Shown here: piece by piece, positions 11,421-24,689 of the stretch
Position numbering within the stretch: position 1 is the first letter of the stretch
Layout of the letters: every line of letters starts with the position of its first letter
Assembly (NCBI GenBank): GCA_021234535.1
Contig: CM037833.1
Coordinates: forward strand, 6,429,814 to 6,493,813
DNA: 64,000 nt
Direction of reading: 5' to 3'
Origin: Stichopus chloronotus
Taxonomy: Eukaryota; Echinodermata; Holothuroidea; Aspidochirotida; Stichopodidae
Program-made: the position numbers and the translations under genes
The notes under the pieces: model-generated
Database searches by the model: none
Told to the model about the DNA's origin: nothing
The model's input: only the letters and a program-made list of their open reading frames with translations

Positions 11421-13638
11421 AGGAGCAAACTATGGGTGTCATCCCCCGGGCTCTTTTAAGGGTCTTTACGTCGCAAGCGTGGACCTCAGTGACTATACCA
11501 TCAGCTCTCTCTGTCGTTCTACTATTGCTTAATCGAATGCAAATGTTGAGCCCTGACCGTGGGGCTCACTACCACACATGGAGTCTTCACCCACGAGTCT
11601 TGCAAGAGGCTTGCAATTAACTTTCTTTGATAAATTTAATGTCATAATACATTTGATATCCATCACTACACTAGAAGATGGACCAATTAATGTGCATGAT
11701 ACTGTCAGCCTATACTTACCAAAGAATTTCGATTTCAATGTCTGCATCTGTATCAGTGTTTTGATGACGTTGCACTCTTTTGGAAAAAATATATAAAATA
11801 ACGTTAATCATCATTCACATAACGAGAAAATGTTTTCTATTTTGCCCTAGTGTTGCCAATGATATTCAACTAAATTAGTACTAAAAACGTAATTATCAAT
11901 TAACATTTCACTTCATTTCCGATACCTGTGTTCTATTTAAAAAAAAAAAAAAGTGATATATCGTGAGTTTGACAAAATAAACGTCTTCAATGTTAACAAC
12001 TATTACAAATCAGAAAGATTCACTCACTTAAGTGAGAATTTTTGTCTTCTCGAAATGACTGATAGACAACATAGAACATTACAGCCATAGTAACACAGTA
12101 TAGTAAATTATATAATATAGTAGTGCTTGATATCGTTCGTCGCTGTAACCTTGACCATAGAAAACTTATTTAAGTCGTTATGTTTACGAGAAGATGAAGA
12201 CAGGGTTAATTATTCAGCGAACCTTCGATGGGTGGTCTTAAGTTGTTTGTCACCATGAAAACAAAATTATTTACACTAAGGTGTTAATATCTCAAGCTTT
12301 AGGTATTGCCTTTCTTCAGCTCTTGTATATATCATCATTTTGTCTTTGTTATTTTGTTTTAATCAATAATTTAGTACCTTCTTCTACGTTAAGCACTAAT
12401 AATTCTGGCATATTGTGATAATCTTATCTACCTTGTAACAAAATAAAGAACCGTACATTTTACACTGGTTAATAAGATAAACAGCAAACAAACACGCAAG
12501 TACACTAGATGTAATCAATATGACATAATAAAACATTAGTTACGTTTCCTGCTATCAATGTAGTACTTTCGATGGACGATCCTTTTCACTGGTCATGATT
12601 CATTAGCCGAAAGAAAGTGAAATTAACTGTGTTTTTTATTAGTTATTTGTACGGCTCATTATCGCCCACTCCCTAAGTACTTTCACAACAACAACTTGTC
12701 ATGTTCATATTTCGGCAATCATATTCCAGTATTCATTTTTCATTTCATTTTTGTTTTTAAGTCAACGATCCGCTATGCGCAATAGTTTATTGCATGATCT
12801 TTTAAAGAAAATTGAACAACGTATTGTAAGAACAAACATTAAAACATTGATTAATAGTTATACTTTTATCAACTCACTTTTGGCATTCTTACTCAATAAT
12901 AATCATTACGTTAACCAAGTATTATATTGAGTGAGTAAAATAAACATGTTATAAAATAAGATAACTTTGCTGTTTTGAAACTAAATTGTACGCTGTATGG
13001 TATTCCATATTAGACAGTGACAACATCCTTAATGTGAAACTTGACATTGTAAGTGTTAAGTTGGCAATATGATTATTGGGATTTAAAATTTATCATGCCA
13101 ATATTTTTACCAAAAAAGTCGCTCTTCATTTTGGCCACATTATTTGATAAAGTTACAATAGGTCTACAAACACGTGAATTTGAGAATGTCCCGAATTTCA
13201 ACGTATTTATGCAACATTAACATTTGACATATTATTCCTCACTTTGGTAAGTAGATAGAGGTAAAACATGCTCACCAAGTTAGACATAATGGTTATGTTG
13301 AATTTATTGCTGTTGGACAAGTGCTTCCGTGACAAATGGAAGGGATGATTCCTGTCAGGGTTTCCTAGTGTATATCACCCCTCCTATGAAATGTCAGTCT
13401 CGCTGTTGGTAAGTTATAAACGTAGCAGCAAATCAGATAGCCCAAATATCACCTTGTGACATAGTGTCATCCTAACCCTTGGTCTGCCATTCACTTTAAT
13501 GCTGATGCTTTGACAGAAACCTCCTCGAAAATTCCGTCGTTGTCTATCAGGAACTCTAATCTTGCAAAAAATGATAATGTGTTACAAGCATAAAAAATTG
13601 TTAACTAATATCAATTACAAATTACTGTAAAGTTAAGA
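11421..13638. other. AT-rich stretch without recognised features
   Basis: Both strands are closed by frequent stops apart from short random frames at 11432-11796. No splice-framed domain, RNA gene or clear repeat seen. Confidence 0.5.
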
Positions 13639-14197
13639 GGATGGTCCAGCCACAAATTTAGCTTGGATATGTTGAAGAGTGAGTTAATCAAACCATTCTG
13701 AGCAAACTTTCATTCAGTTCCCCTGTGTGGTTCTCCAGATATTACCGATTGAAGTTGTCCAGTTTGCTATAAGCTGTGAACTTGAAGCAAGAAGGGGTGA
13801 CTCTATCTCCTCACATGGCTGAATAGTCTTTTGTCTTCTTTATGCTTGAATTTATTATATTGACCTTGAAATCAATAAGTGGTCAGCTTAAGTAGAGTTT
13901 ATGTGAAAGTCCTTATATGCTCATACCAATCATACATTCTCATTATGATAGCGCTAAATATTGTAATATTAAATTTGGTGTAAAGTTTAAAGAAAAAAAT
14001 AAAATGCTTTATCAATGTGAGGAGATGACATCACTCCTGCTGGCTTCAAGTTAATTGTCGGTAGCAAATGTGGCAACTCCACGGCAACTACTCATATCTC
14101 GGGAACTACACATGGGAATTGAAAGGAAGTTCCACTATAATGGTCAAATTAACATACCCTTCAACATATCAAAGTTATATTTGTGGCTAGACCATCC
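13639..14197. mobile_element. non-autonomous TIR element, 559 bp
   Basis: The left end GGATGGTCCAGCCACAAATT and the right end, read inward as GGATGGTCTAGCCACAAATA, match through a further GATATGTTGAAG, giving imperfect inverted repeats of about 45-50 bp. A shorter relative sits in Gene A (4246-4448). No open frame. Target duplication not clear. Confidence 0.7.
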
Positions 14198-16149
14198 TGT
14201 TAGATAGTTTTAATGATGAGTAACCATTGCCTTTAACTGACAGGAAGTATTTCCTTAAAACTTTTTTGTAGAGATTAGTATTAGTGACATTTTTACGCTA
14301 GTAACTATAGAACTCCTAAAGACCACCCCAATGCGTCTCACGTGTGAATGCGCAAACGTAGTCACTGTGAGAGGTTAGAGATCAGAATTATCCCCTGCAC
14401 GTATCGGAGAAGTGGGATGACGACTATTGAGATTGGGAAAGAAATGAAAATCATAAGAGAGTTGACCTTCACTGACAATTATGTGATCTTTTAAAAGTAA
14501 GAAGAAAACGGCAATGAAACCTTTGACATTATACGTACAGCCTGCCTTTGAAGGATAAACACTATCCGTATATTTTTTTCTAACGCATTACCCTATAATA
14601 GAATACTGCATGTGAGACCTGATAAAATTAATGTATCATAGGTAGTGAGTAGCCAGCCTGCTAGCAGAAACCAACCAGATGATTTCCCATTTTGTAGTTG
14701 AAGAATAGCAGTACCAACTTCGTCACTGGGTGTGAAATAAACATTTCAAAGACACGAAAGTTTTTGTCGTGCAAATTAACTTTCTTGTCTAGTTAACAAT
14801 ATCTTGATTGAAAAGTTACCACCAACTGATTTAAAATCACTTAAATTGACTAGTATTTTTCGCATCATCCTAAATTCTTTCCACTTGTAGACCTCCATTA
14901 GGCCGTTTGTTCGGTATCACATCGATTCTTTACCATCTTTTCAATGTGATTTTAATGTTTTAACACACCCACTGGAATACCATTTCTTATCATTGCGAAT
15001 CACACTGATTAATTTGTCCTTAAAATGAAAATAACGCAAACTTAAGATTCTTTTTCTGTTCTTGGAGGCCAACAGAGATATTCCCATCTCCAATTAAATA
15101 TACTTCCGTTGTGCCGCACTTAACACAATGGCGTCACTATTCAATCTCGCCGGCTAGGCTAGCTAACGCCGTTATCTAGTAGCGTTACTACATTTGTTAG
15201 AATTTTATTTTTATTTTAGGATTTTTAAGCGTCTTCAAATTGCATGGAGTGTCGAACAGGTCATTATGCGAGTTAGTCGCATTTAAATCTTGTCTCATAC
15301 TTAGCATTTTTGAATTACTGATGTAACGCTTATAGATAGTATTGTTGCTATTAAAATACTTCTTTGAGGGATTACTACTTTAAAAAATAACATTAATAAG
15401 GTAACGATCTGAAATATCAGTTAAAATAACAGTAAGTTTAGTTGCAACATTTATAGATATTATCATTTAGGGTTGCAGATTGAGTTTGTCAATTAGGGAA
15501 ATAAGATAAAAGTGAGTACATGATATTTTTTCGAGAACGTAAATTGACGTTGAAATCCCCTTTACTAAAATACAATGCAATCAAAAATTAGGTAGTATTT
15601 AAAATTCTGCTTCAATCATGGTTAATTTCATCACCATCTTGCCTTGGAGACCGATAAATAACGTTATACATTTTTATCACTTTGCACTTTTAAGATGCGC
15701 AAAGAGTGTTTCAGCATAATTTGAAGTGGACACATTTTTGCCTCAGAGTATATCAAGGAGGAAGAATGTAGAGCAATTTTACTTAAATTGAAATAGATTA
15801 GACTGATATATGGATATCGAACCACAACCGTGTGCATTCACATACTTACTGCAATGGTGATGAATATGGATGATTTTAAATTGAGCATGTTTATCATAAA
15901 AATTTTGATGAAATACCTTAAACAAATTGATGCTTTGTTAGAAACTACCGTATGGACAAACTAAGACTTTTGAATCAATTAAGTGGTAATCATTTAAGAA
16001 CAGTCTTCCCATTGGTAGATTACACAATTTTCTCCTCCTATGAAGATTCCATCTCTTCCTCTTAATTTAGTAGAAGGTATAGTTTGATTGAACATAGGAG
16101 CAATAAAAACATGCTGTAGGAATAGGATATGCATGTAAACTTTCAATGT
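14198..16149. other. AT-rich stretch, no feature recognised
   Basis: Downstream exons of the minus-strand Ig gene would be expected here. I looked for reverse-strand acceptors followed by Ig or membrane coding sequence and found none I could support. Confidence 0.45.
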
Positions 16150-18180
16150 CGGAACACCAGAACTTCAATCACAGGCATTGTTGTTTCTGAAATGGATTCC
16201 TAATACCGAGTTTTTATTAAAATGCCTTACGTTTAGTAAATTACAGATGCTTATACGTATGTTAAAAAAGTCACAAGTTATCCAAGAACCAAACCAAGAA
16301 CAAATTTGTTCATTTTTGACATTTGGATACTTCGCAGTTGTCATGGAACTCCTAAAAGCATAATTAAATAAAATGATCATGATCGACAGAGGACTAGTAA
16401 AACAACCTTAGTCAATTTGGTTACTTTCCATATTTTTCGGGACGACAGATTTATCACATCACTTGAACGTACCTCTATTATACTCTTACGACTATAAAAT
16501 AGAGGGATTGTATCTTTTTCGATACTTCTGAAAGAAATTAACTAATTTTGATCCATTACCCTTTTAGTTAATGCTAAATGTACAATAAAGTGAACCATAA
16601 GGCGACTCCTTAACTCACCGTTAACCATAAGCTGATAAATCACATTCTCTGACTTATAAGTGCTGGTGGAGCAAGAGTAGTTTCCTTCAACTGACGAGGA
16701 CACATTTGGTATGGATAGAGAGTAATCTTTTTCTAGATAAACAAGGTTTTGTAAAGTGAATTGCTGATTGCCTGTATATACAAAAAATCCATTATACCAC
16801 CACGCGAGCTCCACGTTTGATAAACTTGTTCCGATAGGACATTTTAAATTTATGTTTTCATATCGGTTGACAGTAATAACAGTTATGTTGTCTGCCATAG
16901 AATAAAACCAACTCCATGTGAGTAAAACTACCAGCCGTTGAAAACAAAAAGGATAATCCATTGTTAATATGCGTCCTCTTGCCATGGATTCTGTGCAATA
17001 TGTACTCATGACAATGCATTCTGCTTCTGCTTTGATCATGAGTTGAATAACAATTCAGAAAAGAAATGTCTGAGCCCTTTGAGTAATAGCGCCGTCAACA
17101 GGTAAACATATAATTCATCTTATTTTGCTTTCCGGTTTCACTCTCAAATGTACCATCCAGAAACGCTTGCAAAACAACTGCAACAACAAAAAACAAACAA
17201 TGAAACGTCTAGTTGCTATCAATTTTAAAATGGCCGGATAAATTATACTTAAGACGTATTTTCTTTCCAACACATCACAAAATAAACATGCAGTTCACTC
17301 AGAACATGCAACATCCTTCATATAAAAAAATCTACCTGAAGACCACCATATCAAAAACTGTTTGTGGTATGGTCACTTGTGAATGATCTGTGCCCTCCAG
17401 TGTTTTGGCATTCATTTTGCCCACAATGCATACACTAATTAATTAAAAAATGCATCGTCCGCCAAAAAACTCCTCAATAAACTACGTTAGGTGCTAAGTG
17501 GCGTGTGCTTTATTTTCTCCCTGAGGTATAATGGTTAATTATGAAACAGAGAATGGAATCTAACAAACTTTAAGTTGGACAGTTTCATCGGAACTTCAAA
17601 CACAAGCATTGTTGTTTCTGAAAGGGATTCTTAATACTGTTTTTTTACATGAAAATGCTTGATGTCAAGTAAACTGTAATTGGTTATAAGTATGTTATAA
17701 TACTCACAAATCACTCGCGGTCAAACCAATCCCAGAAGATACTTGTTTCTTTCCATATTTATATACTTTACTAAGTCCATGAAACTCCTTAAAGCATAAT
17801 AACATAAAATGACCATGATCGACAGAGAACTGGCAAAACACGAAACTTAAAGCTGATTTGGTTACCTTCCTTATGTTAATATTCAATTATTTTGCAATAC
17901 TGGAACAGCAGAACTTCTAACACAAATATAACGAAGGATTAATGAAGGTAATAATAAGAGGATTAATAATACTGGATTTATATTAATATACGGTCTTACC
18001 TTTAGTAAAAGTTAGCTGTTTACTTACCATTTTTGCTATTAAGGTATTCTGCTAATACGATAACAAAACTCTAAGCATAATTTTGGCAATTATCGACAGA
18101 ATACTGGTAAAGCAATGTAAACATTGGGTTGGTTACCTACCTTGTTTTTACCTAATTGCATAACTTATTGTCACATCAGT
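16150..18180 (-). repeat. three-copy duplicated tract flanking the minus-strand Ig exons
   Basis: Related segments start at about 16151, 17585 and 17900. They share words such as CATTGTTGTTTCTGAAA, GATTCTTAATAC and a run around CATGATCGACAGAG. With homology between the leaders at 16961-17160 and 18680-18870, this shows the Ig exon and its flanks were duplicated as a block and then eroded. Confidence 0.65.
16619..16961 (-). CDS. Ig receptor exon: signal peptide and V-like domain (intact)
   Basis: Reading the minus strand, the ATG at 16961-16959 starts a leader (MDYPFCFQRLVVLLTWSWF) and the domain that follows has LKCPIG (first Cys), LAWWYNG (Trp) and VEGNYSC (second Cys). It ends AACG|GTGAGT at 16619, in phase 1, as Gene A exon 1 does. 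An upstream in-frame ATG at 17039 would hide the leader, so 16961 is preferred. No partner Ig, membrane or tail exon was found downstream (below 16619). It is either the first exon of a gene with distant exons or an isolated copy. Confidence 0.75.
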
Positions 18181-18337
18181 TAAAGGTATCTCTCTCATAC
18201 ACCCAGTACGTATAGATGGAGGAATTATACCTTCTGATACCCGAGAAACAAATTTTAAGCATTTTTTTTTTAGATTAAATGTGAATTAAATGTGAAATAA
18301 AAAGATCAATAGTGACAGCCCTTACCAAAGCACTCAC

Positions 18338-18679
18338 CGTTTACCTTAAGCTGATATATCACACTTTCTGGGTTAAAAGTGTTTGCCGAGCAGGTGTAAT
18401 TCCCTTCATCTGACAGTGACACATTAGCTACAGATAAAGAGTAATCTTCCTTCAAATAGTCAGGGTTCTCGGGACTGGGTTTCTGAGTGCCTTTGTAAAC
18501 TAAAACCCCATTATGCCGCCAGGAGAGCTCCTCCTTAGACAAATTTATTCCAAAAGAATATTTTAAATTTGTTTTCATATCGGTTGACAGTAAAAACAGT
18601 TACGTTGTCTGCCATAAAATAAAACCAACTGCACGTGAGTAAAACTATCAACCGCTTAAAACAAAAAAAGGTAAACCAT
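18338..18679 (-). pseudogene. decayed copy of the V-like Ig exon
   Basis: It aligns to 16619-16961 along its length, with the same phase-1 donor (AACG|GTGAGT at 18338). Three lesions are visible: an in-frame TAA at codon 8 of the leader (18658-18656), a 2-base loss near 18577 that breaks the frame between leader and domain, and Cys to Tyr at the first core cysteine (codon 18560-18558). The second half, with SLSDEGNYTC, is still open. The open frame that remains (18578-18306) is a fragment, not a gene. Confidence 0.85.
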
Positions 18680-21600
18680 TTTTCGTATGCGTTCTTTTGG
18701 CATGAATTCTTTGCAATATATAGTAAGAGTCATATGCTCTCCTTCTGCTTTCAGTTGAATAACAATGATCCAGAAAAGAAATGTCTGAATAAGTTGGGTA
18801 ATGGCGCCAGCAATAGGTTGTACATAATCAATCTTAATTTGCCTTTCGGTTTCATTTTCAAATGAGTCATCCAGAGAAGCTCACCCAAAAAGAATATCTC
18901 CAACTAGACGCTATTAAGTTTAAAAAGGCTGGGTAAATCGTAATAAGTACTAAGCATTTCTTTCCAACACGTCACAAAATGAAAATCTTGCAACATTGTG
19001 TAAGTATGAAATGGACACCTTATAGTGAGTGTCTTCTTTGTTGGTTTATATATTACGTTTTAGTTAGTACCTTAAAAAGGATACCTCCATTCATGAACGC
19101 CGAGCATGGGAAGACCGCATGCCAAAACTTGGCCTTACAGAGAAAATATTTTTCTAGCACCCTCAGTCGGTTATATGATAATGTTACTCGATGACCCCTT
19201 CTCACCTAGTAATCACAGAATTTCCATAATGTGGTAAATCATGTCCCGAGAAGACATTTTCTACATGATAGAACATGACGTGATAGCCAGATGTACCACA
19301 GTGGTTAGGTAGGTTCCTCTCGAGAAGGGATAAACATGTATGATATCATGTGTGGATTGGCTGCCCTCCTTTTGGTTGTTTTGCACATGCTTTAATTACC
19401 ATATATGCCGTACATGACTATAAACATAATCTTTGTTTAGTCTGTCGTTTGAAGCAGTAAAATTAATTCATGGGATCATAAAACTACGGATGTTCAAAAT
19501 GGCCACATGTGGCAGATATGAACTTCCTTGACTCTCGTGAACAAAGTTCTCTGTCATTTATCATCAGTATATGAGTTATAAAAAGTACAACAGATGTCAC
19601 AAAATATAAATATAATATTCAACCAACATAATGAGCCCCTTTATACTGCCCAAAGGGTAAGATATATTACTTTACGGAGGGGCACTTGTGTGGAGGTGGG
19701 TAGGGGTGGGACTGTTATGACAGACAAGACGCACTACACACGAGCTTATCCTATCAGTCCAGCCCACCGATTGAGACAGGGCAATTCAGTTATCTCTAAT
19801 GTTCCCCAATATCTCCAATGTTCATTAATGGTCAGGTTTATCAAAGGCAGCTAGGATTAAGTTAAAACACATTACCTGACAAACCGGGCTGACGATGAAT
19901 GTCACGTCAGATCAATCAGGTCTAGCGCCACCATAATTTATCGATTCGTTAGGTCCCTGAAAGATTGTGACGGACAAATAGTAGTGGAAAACTCTGCTAT
20001 TAGTTCTCCAGTTCTATGAGAGAGTGAACTAAATATACCCTAACATTTGGCGTAGCCACGAGAGGTGGGGGGGGGGGGGGGGGAGAAGGATTTATCAGTC
20101 GGTAATACGATCAACCTCCCGGTTCGATTAACAAAACTAGCAATATACTGTACGTCACCATTTGATGAAATACATAAACACATAATACCCGACAACAAAC
20201 ACAGTTTTTCTCCAAATCTTGCCGACAGACATTATTGAATCGCTGGAATCACCCAACAATTATTCAAATTGTTGTTAAAATGGACTGCAAGTTTCGACTA
20301 ATTAAAGACGAGTTTCACTTTTAATAATTAAAATCAGAAACAAAAAACAATTACCAGAAGATATGAATTCAACCACTTTTTTATTTTTCTTTGTACATGT
20401 TTATGACGACGTCCTCTTGTTTTACCGTAGTTAGTCAACACATGATAGTACACTATATTCCATTCGTCGTAATATTTCATTTGTTCAGAGGAATGAAATT
20501 AAATGAGTTGACCTTCAGTTCAAAACGGCGCATTTAGCTCAAATACAAAAGTGCAATACACAATGTTCTTCCCAAAATTGAATCAACATCTAATTTTTCT
20601 ATCTACTCTTGTTCACTAATGATGTTGACCACATATTCTGATCATTCATTTGTATTGGAAGAAAAAAATTGACTACATGTCCCCCCCCCCCCAAGAAAAT
20701 TACTATTTTTGGTTTAAAGTAACCCTTAGTTGACCTTTGACATAAAAATCCTAAATGACCAAATAAGCAGGGTGTTCTCCTTCAAAACCCCCTTGAATGA
20801 AATGTGATTTTTTTTTTTAAGTCGGTGGGTGAAACACAATTTTTTTGCAATCTGGCATGTATTTTTGTCAACAAATTTTTCTAGTTCGCTACGTAGACGC
20901 CAACCGATAGGAGCTCTCCGCTCAGATGGTGCCAAAGACGACAAACTAGTCTTGCTCTTTTTAAATTGTCCTTATCAATGAAGCTAGGTTTTTGTGGAAG
21001 GGGGGGGGGGGCAAAATTGACACATCTTCCCCACTGACGTCCTGGGTGGTGTAGTAGGGGGTTTTCGCCCCTCCCTGTGCTAAGTCTAGGATTTTAAATC
21101 AGGAAGTCCACAGAAAAAAAAGGTCTGAGATGGAAAGGTCTAAGTGGATTGGGCATCTCGCTCCAATTTACCTAAAAGGGTGACTTTCACTCCTTTGTTG
21201 CCCAATCATGGTGCAAAATTGACTTTTTTTTTACACCTACACCCATGAACCTACAATAATATCAGAGGGGACTGAGTGCGTGTGTGACGGTATACCGTCA
21301 GGACAATCTAAGGGGAACGCCACCATCGTTTAGCGCGAAGCGTAAAAGAAAATATTAAGCTTTCAAACCCTCCAGATGGCCATGAACGGCATTTTCGGGT
21401 GTTCCAAACTGCATGTACCCAGCCTTGAAATAGGGCTCTCATGTATGTCTGCTGTTTCTCTGATAATGAGATAAAAATCTTCCACGGTATGAACAATGGT
21501 AATACATGACAGATGGGTTGAGATGATGTAAGAATCATGAAGAATTATGTATCCTTGAAATTGGGTGTGTGGACATACCCTAGCTTTTTATTGATTGATA

Positions 21601-21960
21601 AAGACCCACTTTAAGCTTTGGGTGATGGGTGTCCACCAAATCTCTGAATTTTTAACATATTACTGGGTGAAAACAATTAAGTCAGGATAGTATACTTCAA
21701 ATATGAAAACTAACGACCCCTTGTGGGGTCCAAAGGCAAAGTCTGTTGGTGGTTCATGGTCGAAGCCCTCGGAAGCTCTGAGGTTTTAGCATATCTCTCG
21801 TCGAAAAAAGGCAGACATTTTCTAGAGAGGATGGGGAACACCCGCCCCCCAGGACAGCAATCAGTCATCAGTTCAATCATATGACAAGCTTTCACACTCA
21901 TATATAGTAGCTCAGACACCTTCCACCCCTATATTGATGACACACACACTTTCAAGATCA
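18680..21960. other. non-coding stretch with homopolymer tracts
   Basis: No supported exon. It includes a 17-G run at 20067-20083, poly-C at about 20682 and poly-G at about 21000. The part around 21300-21400 (CGCGAAGCGTAAAAG and following) has a repeat-like look, but no copy with clear boundaries exists in the window. Confidence 0.5.
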
Positions 21961-21967
21961 CTGATGG

Positions 21968-22405
21968 GTAGAGGGTTAGCTTGGTGGTTAGAGTGCTCGT
22001 CTTGTAATCTTTGGGTAAACGGATCAAATCCGGGGGAACCACCTGGAAATTTGGCTTGTTCAGTAAAGCTGTACAATCGGCCAGCCTGCTGAGGGGGTTA
22101 TTTGTAGATTCCTGATGTGAGATTTACATCTAGTCCGCTTCACGTTGCTCGACAGTTGATAGGCTGCTGAGTTGGGCAAGTCCTTCATCCCTCTCAGCCT
22201 TTGGGAAAGTGGCTACACTGGGGGATACACTCTCTTCATTTGGGTGGGGACATTGATAATTGCGGTCCAGGGAGCAGGTTTGGGTTTGTTATGGCGATTG
22301 TTTGGTCACTCACCCTTGCCTCGTTACCTGTTTAACTTGTATTGAACTAAAATTCCCTGGTAGTTTCTGAACACTTGTGGAAAAGAGAAGGCGAATCCCG
22401 GGGGT
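21968..22405 (+). mobile_element. tRNA-derived SINE
   Basis: The head resembles a tRNA promoter: an A-box-like TTAGCTTGGTGGTTAGAGTG at about 21976 and a B-box-like GGATCAAATCC at 22021. The body (GCTGAGGGGGTT, CAGCCTTTGGGAAAGTGG, GCGGTCCAGGGAGCAGG, GGAAAAGAGAAGGCGAATCC) is shared with 24690-25465. SINEs are copied by LINE machinery and have no protein. Confidence 0.75.
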
Positions 22406-23427
22406 GTTCATCCATGAGCAGCATGCTACGTGTCCTTGATGAGCCCATTTGTGGCTTTTTGGTTATCAAACTTTCAAATTGGCATTTCAATTCACTAGCA
22501 AAACAAACCTATGTGACCTGGAAGAGTTTTGGGAAAACTTTTACACACGCCACCCCCCCCCCCCCCGAAGATCCTACCTACGTACCTCACTTCTATACAT
22601 TATGTATGGCATACTTACCAACTGAAGTAAATGTGTTTTGTATAATGTTCAGGTATACTGTTCACGTTGTGTATGTTTTACAGTTAGTAACAGCTAAAAA
22701 ATAATTAAAGTGAGCAGACGTCCTGGGTTTCGTTTAAAACAAAAACAAAAAAACAAGAGGGCAATCCACGGAGTTGCATATCCCATCGCCAACATGCATT
22801 GACTTAAATACAGCGCATGCACATAGGGATTTGTAAATAGTTTACTGCAAGCACATCACACAGAGACGTAGTTCGGGGAACTGGTTGTAAATGAGTGGCA
22901 AACATTCTTCAAACATAAACTGGTGGTAAGCATCTCAATACTGATATCTACTGTAAGGTAGCAAACTTAAGGTTATAGCCTGGTGCTACTAGGCTCAAGT
23001 AACGATAACTAATGGCTCAAAAGTATCTGTGCATGTTACGCTACATGACACAATTATAACATTGGGTTATTCCATGTAGGTTAGGCTAAGTGGTTACAGT
23101 TAGGGGTAGGATATATGAGCATCCCTCTATGGGTATTTGCACATAAGTCTCTTATTTACCTGTGCAGGGCATGGTTCTGCTAAAATTATTGTTTGACTTA
23201 CAAAAATGTTCTCATAAAGGACATTATCCACAGGGGCCAGTTCTGCTAAAGATGTTTTGGCTAAAGTTAAAAAGGTGGTGTCTAGTATTGACCCAGATGC
23301 TGGCTCAAAATTGTTACCAAACAATCATACAGTTTCACCAGTTTACTATAAGAGTAATATACTGTATCTTCATTATTGTGCTCATAGGAACAACCTTGCA
23401 AAATGTTGTGTATAATGCTTGATTAGC
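22406..23427. other. non-coding stretch
   Basis: Contains a poly-C run near 22553. At 23224-23340 there is a short frame reading GASSAKDVLAKVKKVVSSID with paired upstream stops. It could be a relic of a mobile-element protein but cannot be assigned. Confidence 0.4.
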
Positions 23428-24400
23428 TCTCAAAATATGGTGGAAATACAAATTTGGGGGCAAAATTGGCTTTTTTCTAAAAAAATCAGCAAATTTCACT
23501 CTCTTTAATACAAAAGTGATATACCTTGAATATTACATTCTCAAGTAAATCCTTGCAAAATTTTGCATTAAATGCTCAAACACATCTCAAGATATGCTGG
23601 AAATACCAATTTTGGGACAAAATTGGCTTTTTTCCTAAAAAATCAGCAAAATTCACTGGATTTATCATTACAGTAATATTATATTGAACAACGGTGTTTT
23701 CAGGTAAATCCTTACAAAGCTTTAAGATAATAGGTCTCAAAGTTCTCAAGATATGCTGGAAATACAAATTTTGGGGCAAAATTGGCTTTTTTTCTCAAAA
23801 ATCAGCAAATTTCACTCTCTTTACTACAAAAGTGATCTACCTTGAATATTTCATTCTCATGTAAGTCCTTGCAAAATTTTGCATTAAATGCTCAAATATT
23901 TCTCAAGATATGCTGCAAATACCAATTTTGGGGCAAAATTGGCTTTTTTTTCTCAAAAAACCAGAAAATTTGACTCGATTTACCATTACAGCAATATTAC
24001 GTTGAACAATGTGTTCTCAGGTAAGTACTTACAAAACAGTAAGTTAATTGATCTAATTGTTCTCAAGATATGCTGGAAATACAAATTTTGGGGCAAAACT
24101 GGCTTTTTTTTCTAAAAAGTCAGCAAATTTCACTCTTTTTACTACAAAAGTGATATACCTTAAATATTTCATTCTCAGGTATGTTTTTGCAAAGTTTTGC
24201 ATTAAATACTCAAATACTTCTCAAGATATGCTGGAAATACAAATTTTGGGGCAAAATTGGCTTTTTTTCTCAAAAATCAGCAAATTTGACTCGATTTACC
24301 ATACAACTAATACATCTCGCACATATTGGCATCATGCACAACCCTACCAAGTTTCAACTTAATCGCTCATACGCTTTTCAAACTATTCAGGAAAAACCAC
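23428..24400. repeat. tandem array, about 155-160 bp unit, six copies
   Basis: Each unit has TCTCAAGATATGCTGGAAAT, TTTGGGGCAAAATTGGCTTTT, AATCAGCAAATTTCACTC and TTGCAAAATTTTGCATTAAA. Unit starts lie near 23428, 23585, 23747, 23902, 24060 and 24220, with the first and last diverged. Short frames with KICWKYKFWG are repeat artefacts. Confidence 0.9.
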
Positions 24401-24418
24401 AATTTTGACAGGTCCGGA

Positions 24419-24475
24419 CGCACACACACACACACACCCACGCACACACGCACACACGCACACGCATTGGCACGG
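24419..24475. repeat. (CA)n microsatellite
   Basis: Imperfect CACA/CGCA run immediately beyond the 155-bp array. The 145-bp array at 39.5 kb likewise abuts a (GT)n run on one side, so the two arrays share an architecture. Confidence 0.95.
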
Positions 24476-24689
24476 ACACGTTTTCATTTATACCACCCAA
24501 CAGGACCCCCCTGTACCTATGGCCACTTTACCATGGGGTACCCATGGGGTGTCGCTACTCACCCACTCCAAGCGTTTCCATGGCAACCATTCTCCCATGG
24601 GTGCACAGTGCAATATATAGCTCCACTAGCCAAGTGGCTACAATATCTCATCTAGCCCCTATAGGCCGATGAGACAACAATAAATAGGA

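Noticed and set aside
20067..20083. G-quadruplex regulatory element
   Set aside because: A single long G run; similar runs at 21000, 44907 and in the hAT-like copies look like homopolymer expansion, with no gene nearby to regulate.
23127..23422. Opposing open frames in an apparently duplicated stretch
   Set aside because: Stops interrupt the most protein-like frame and no family could be recognised.
24326..24655. His/Thr-rich frame
   Set aside because: Translation of the (CA)n microsatellite.
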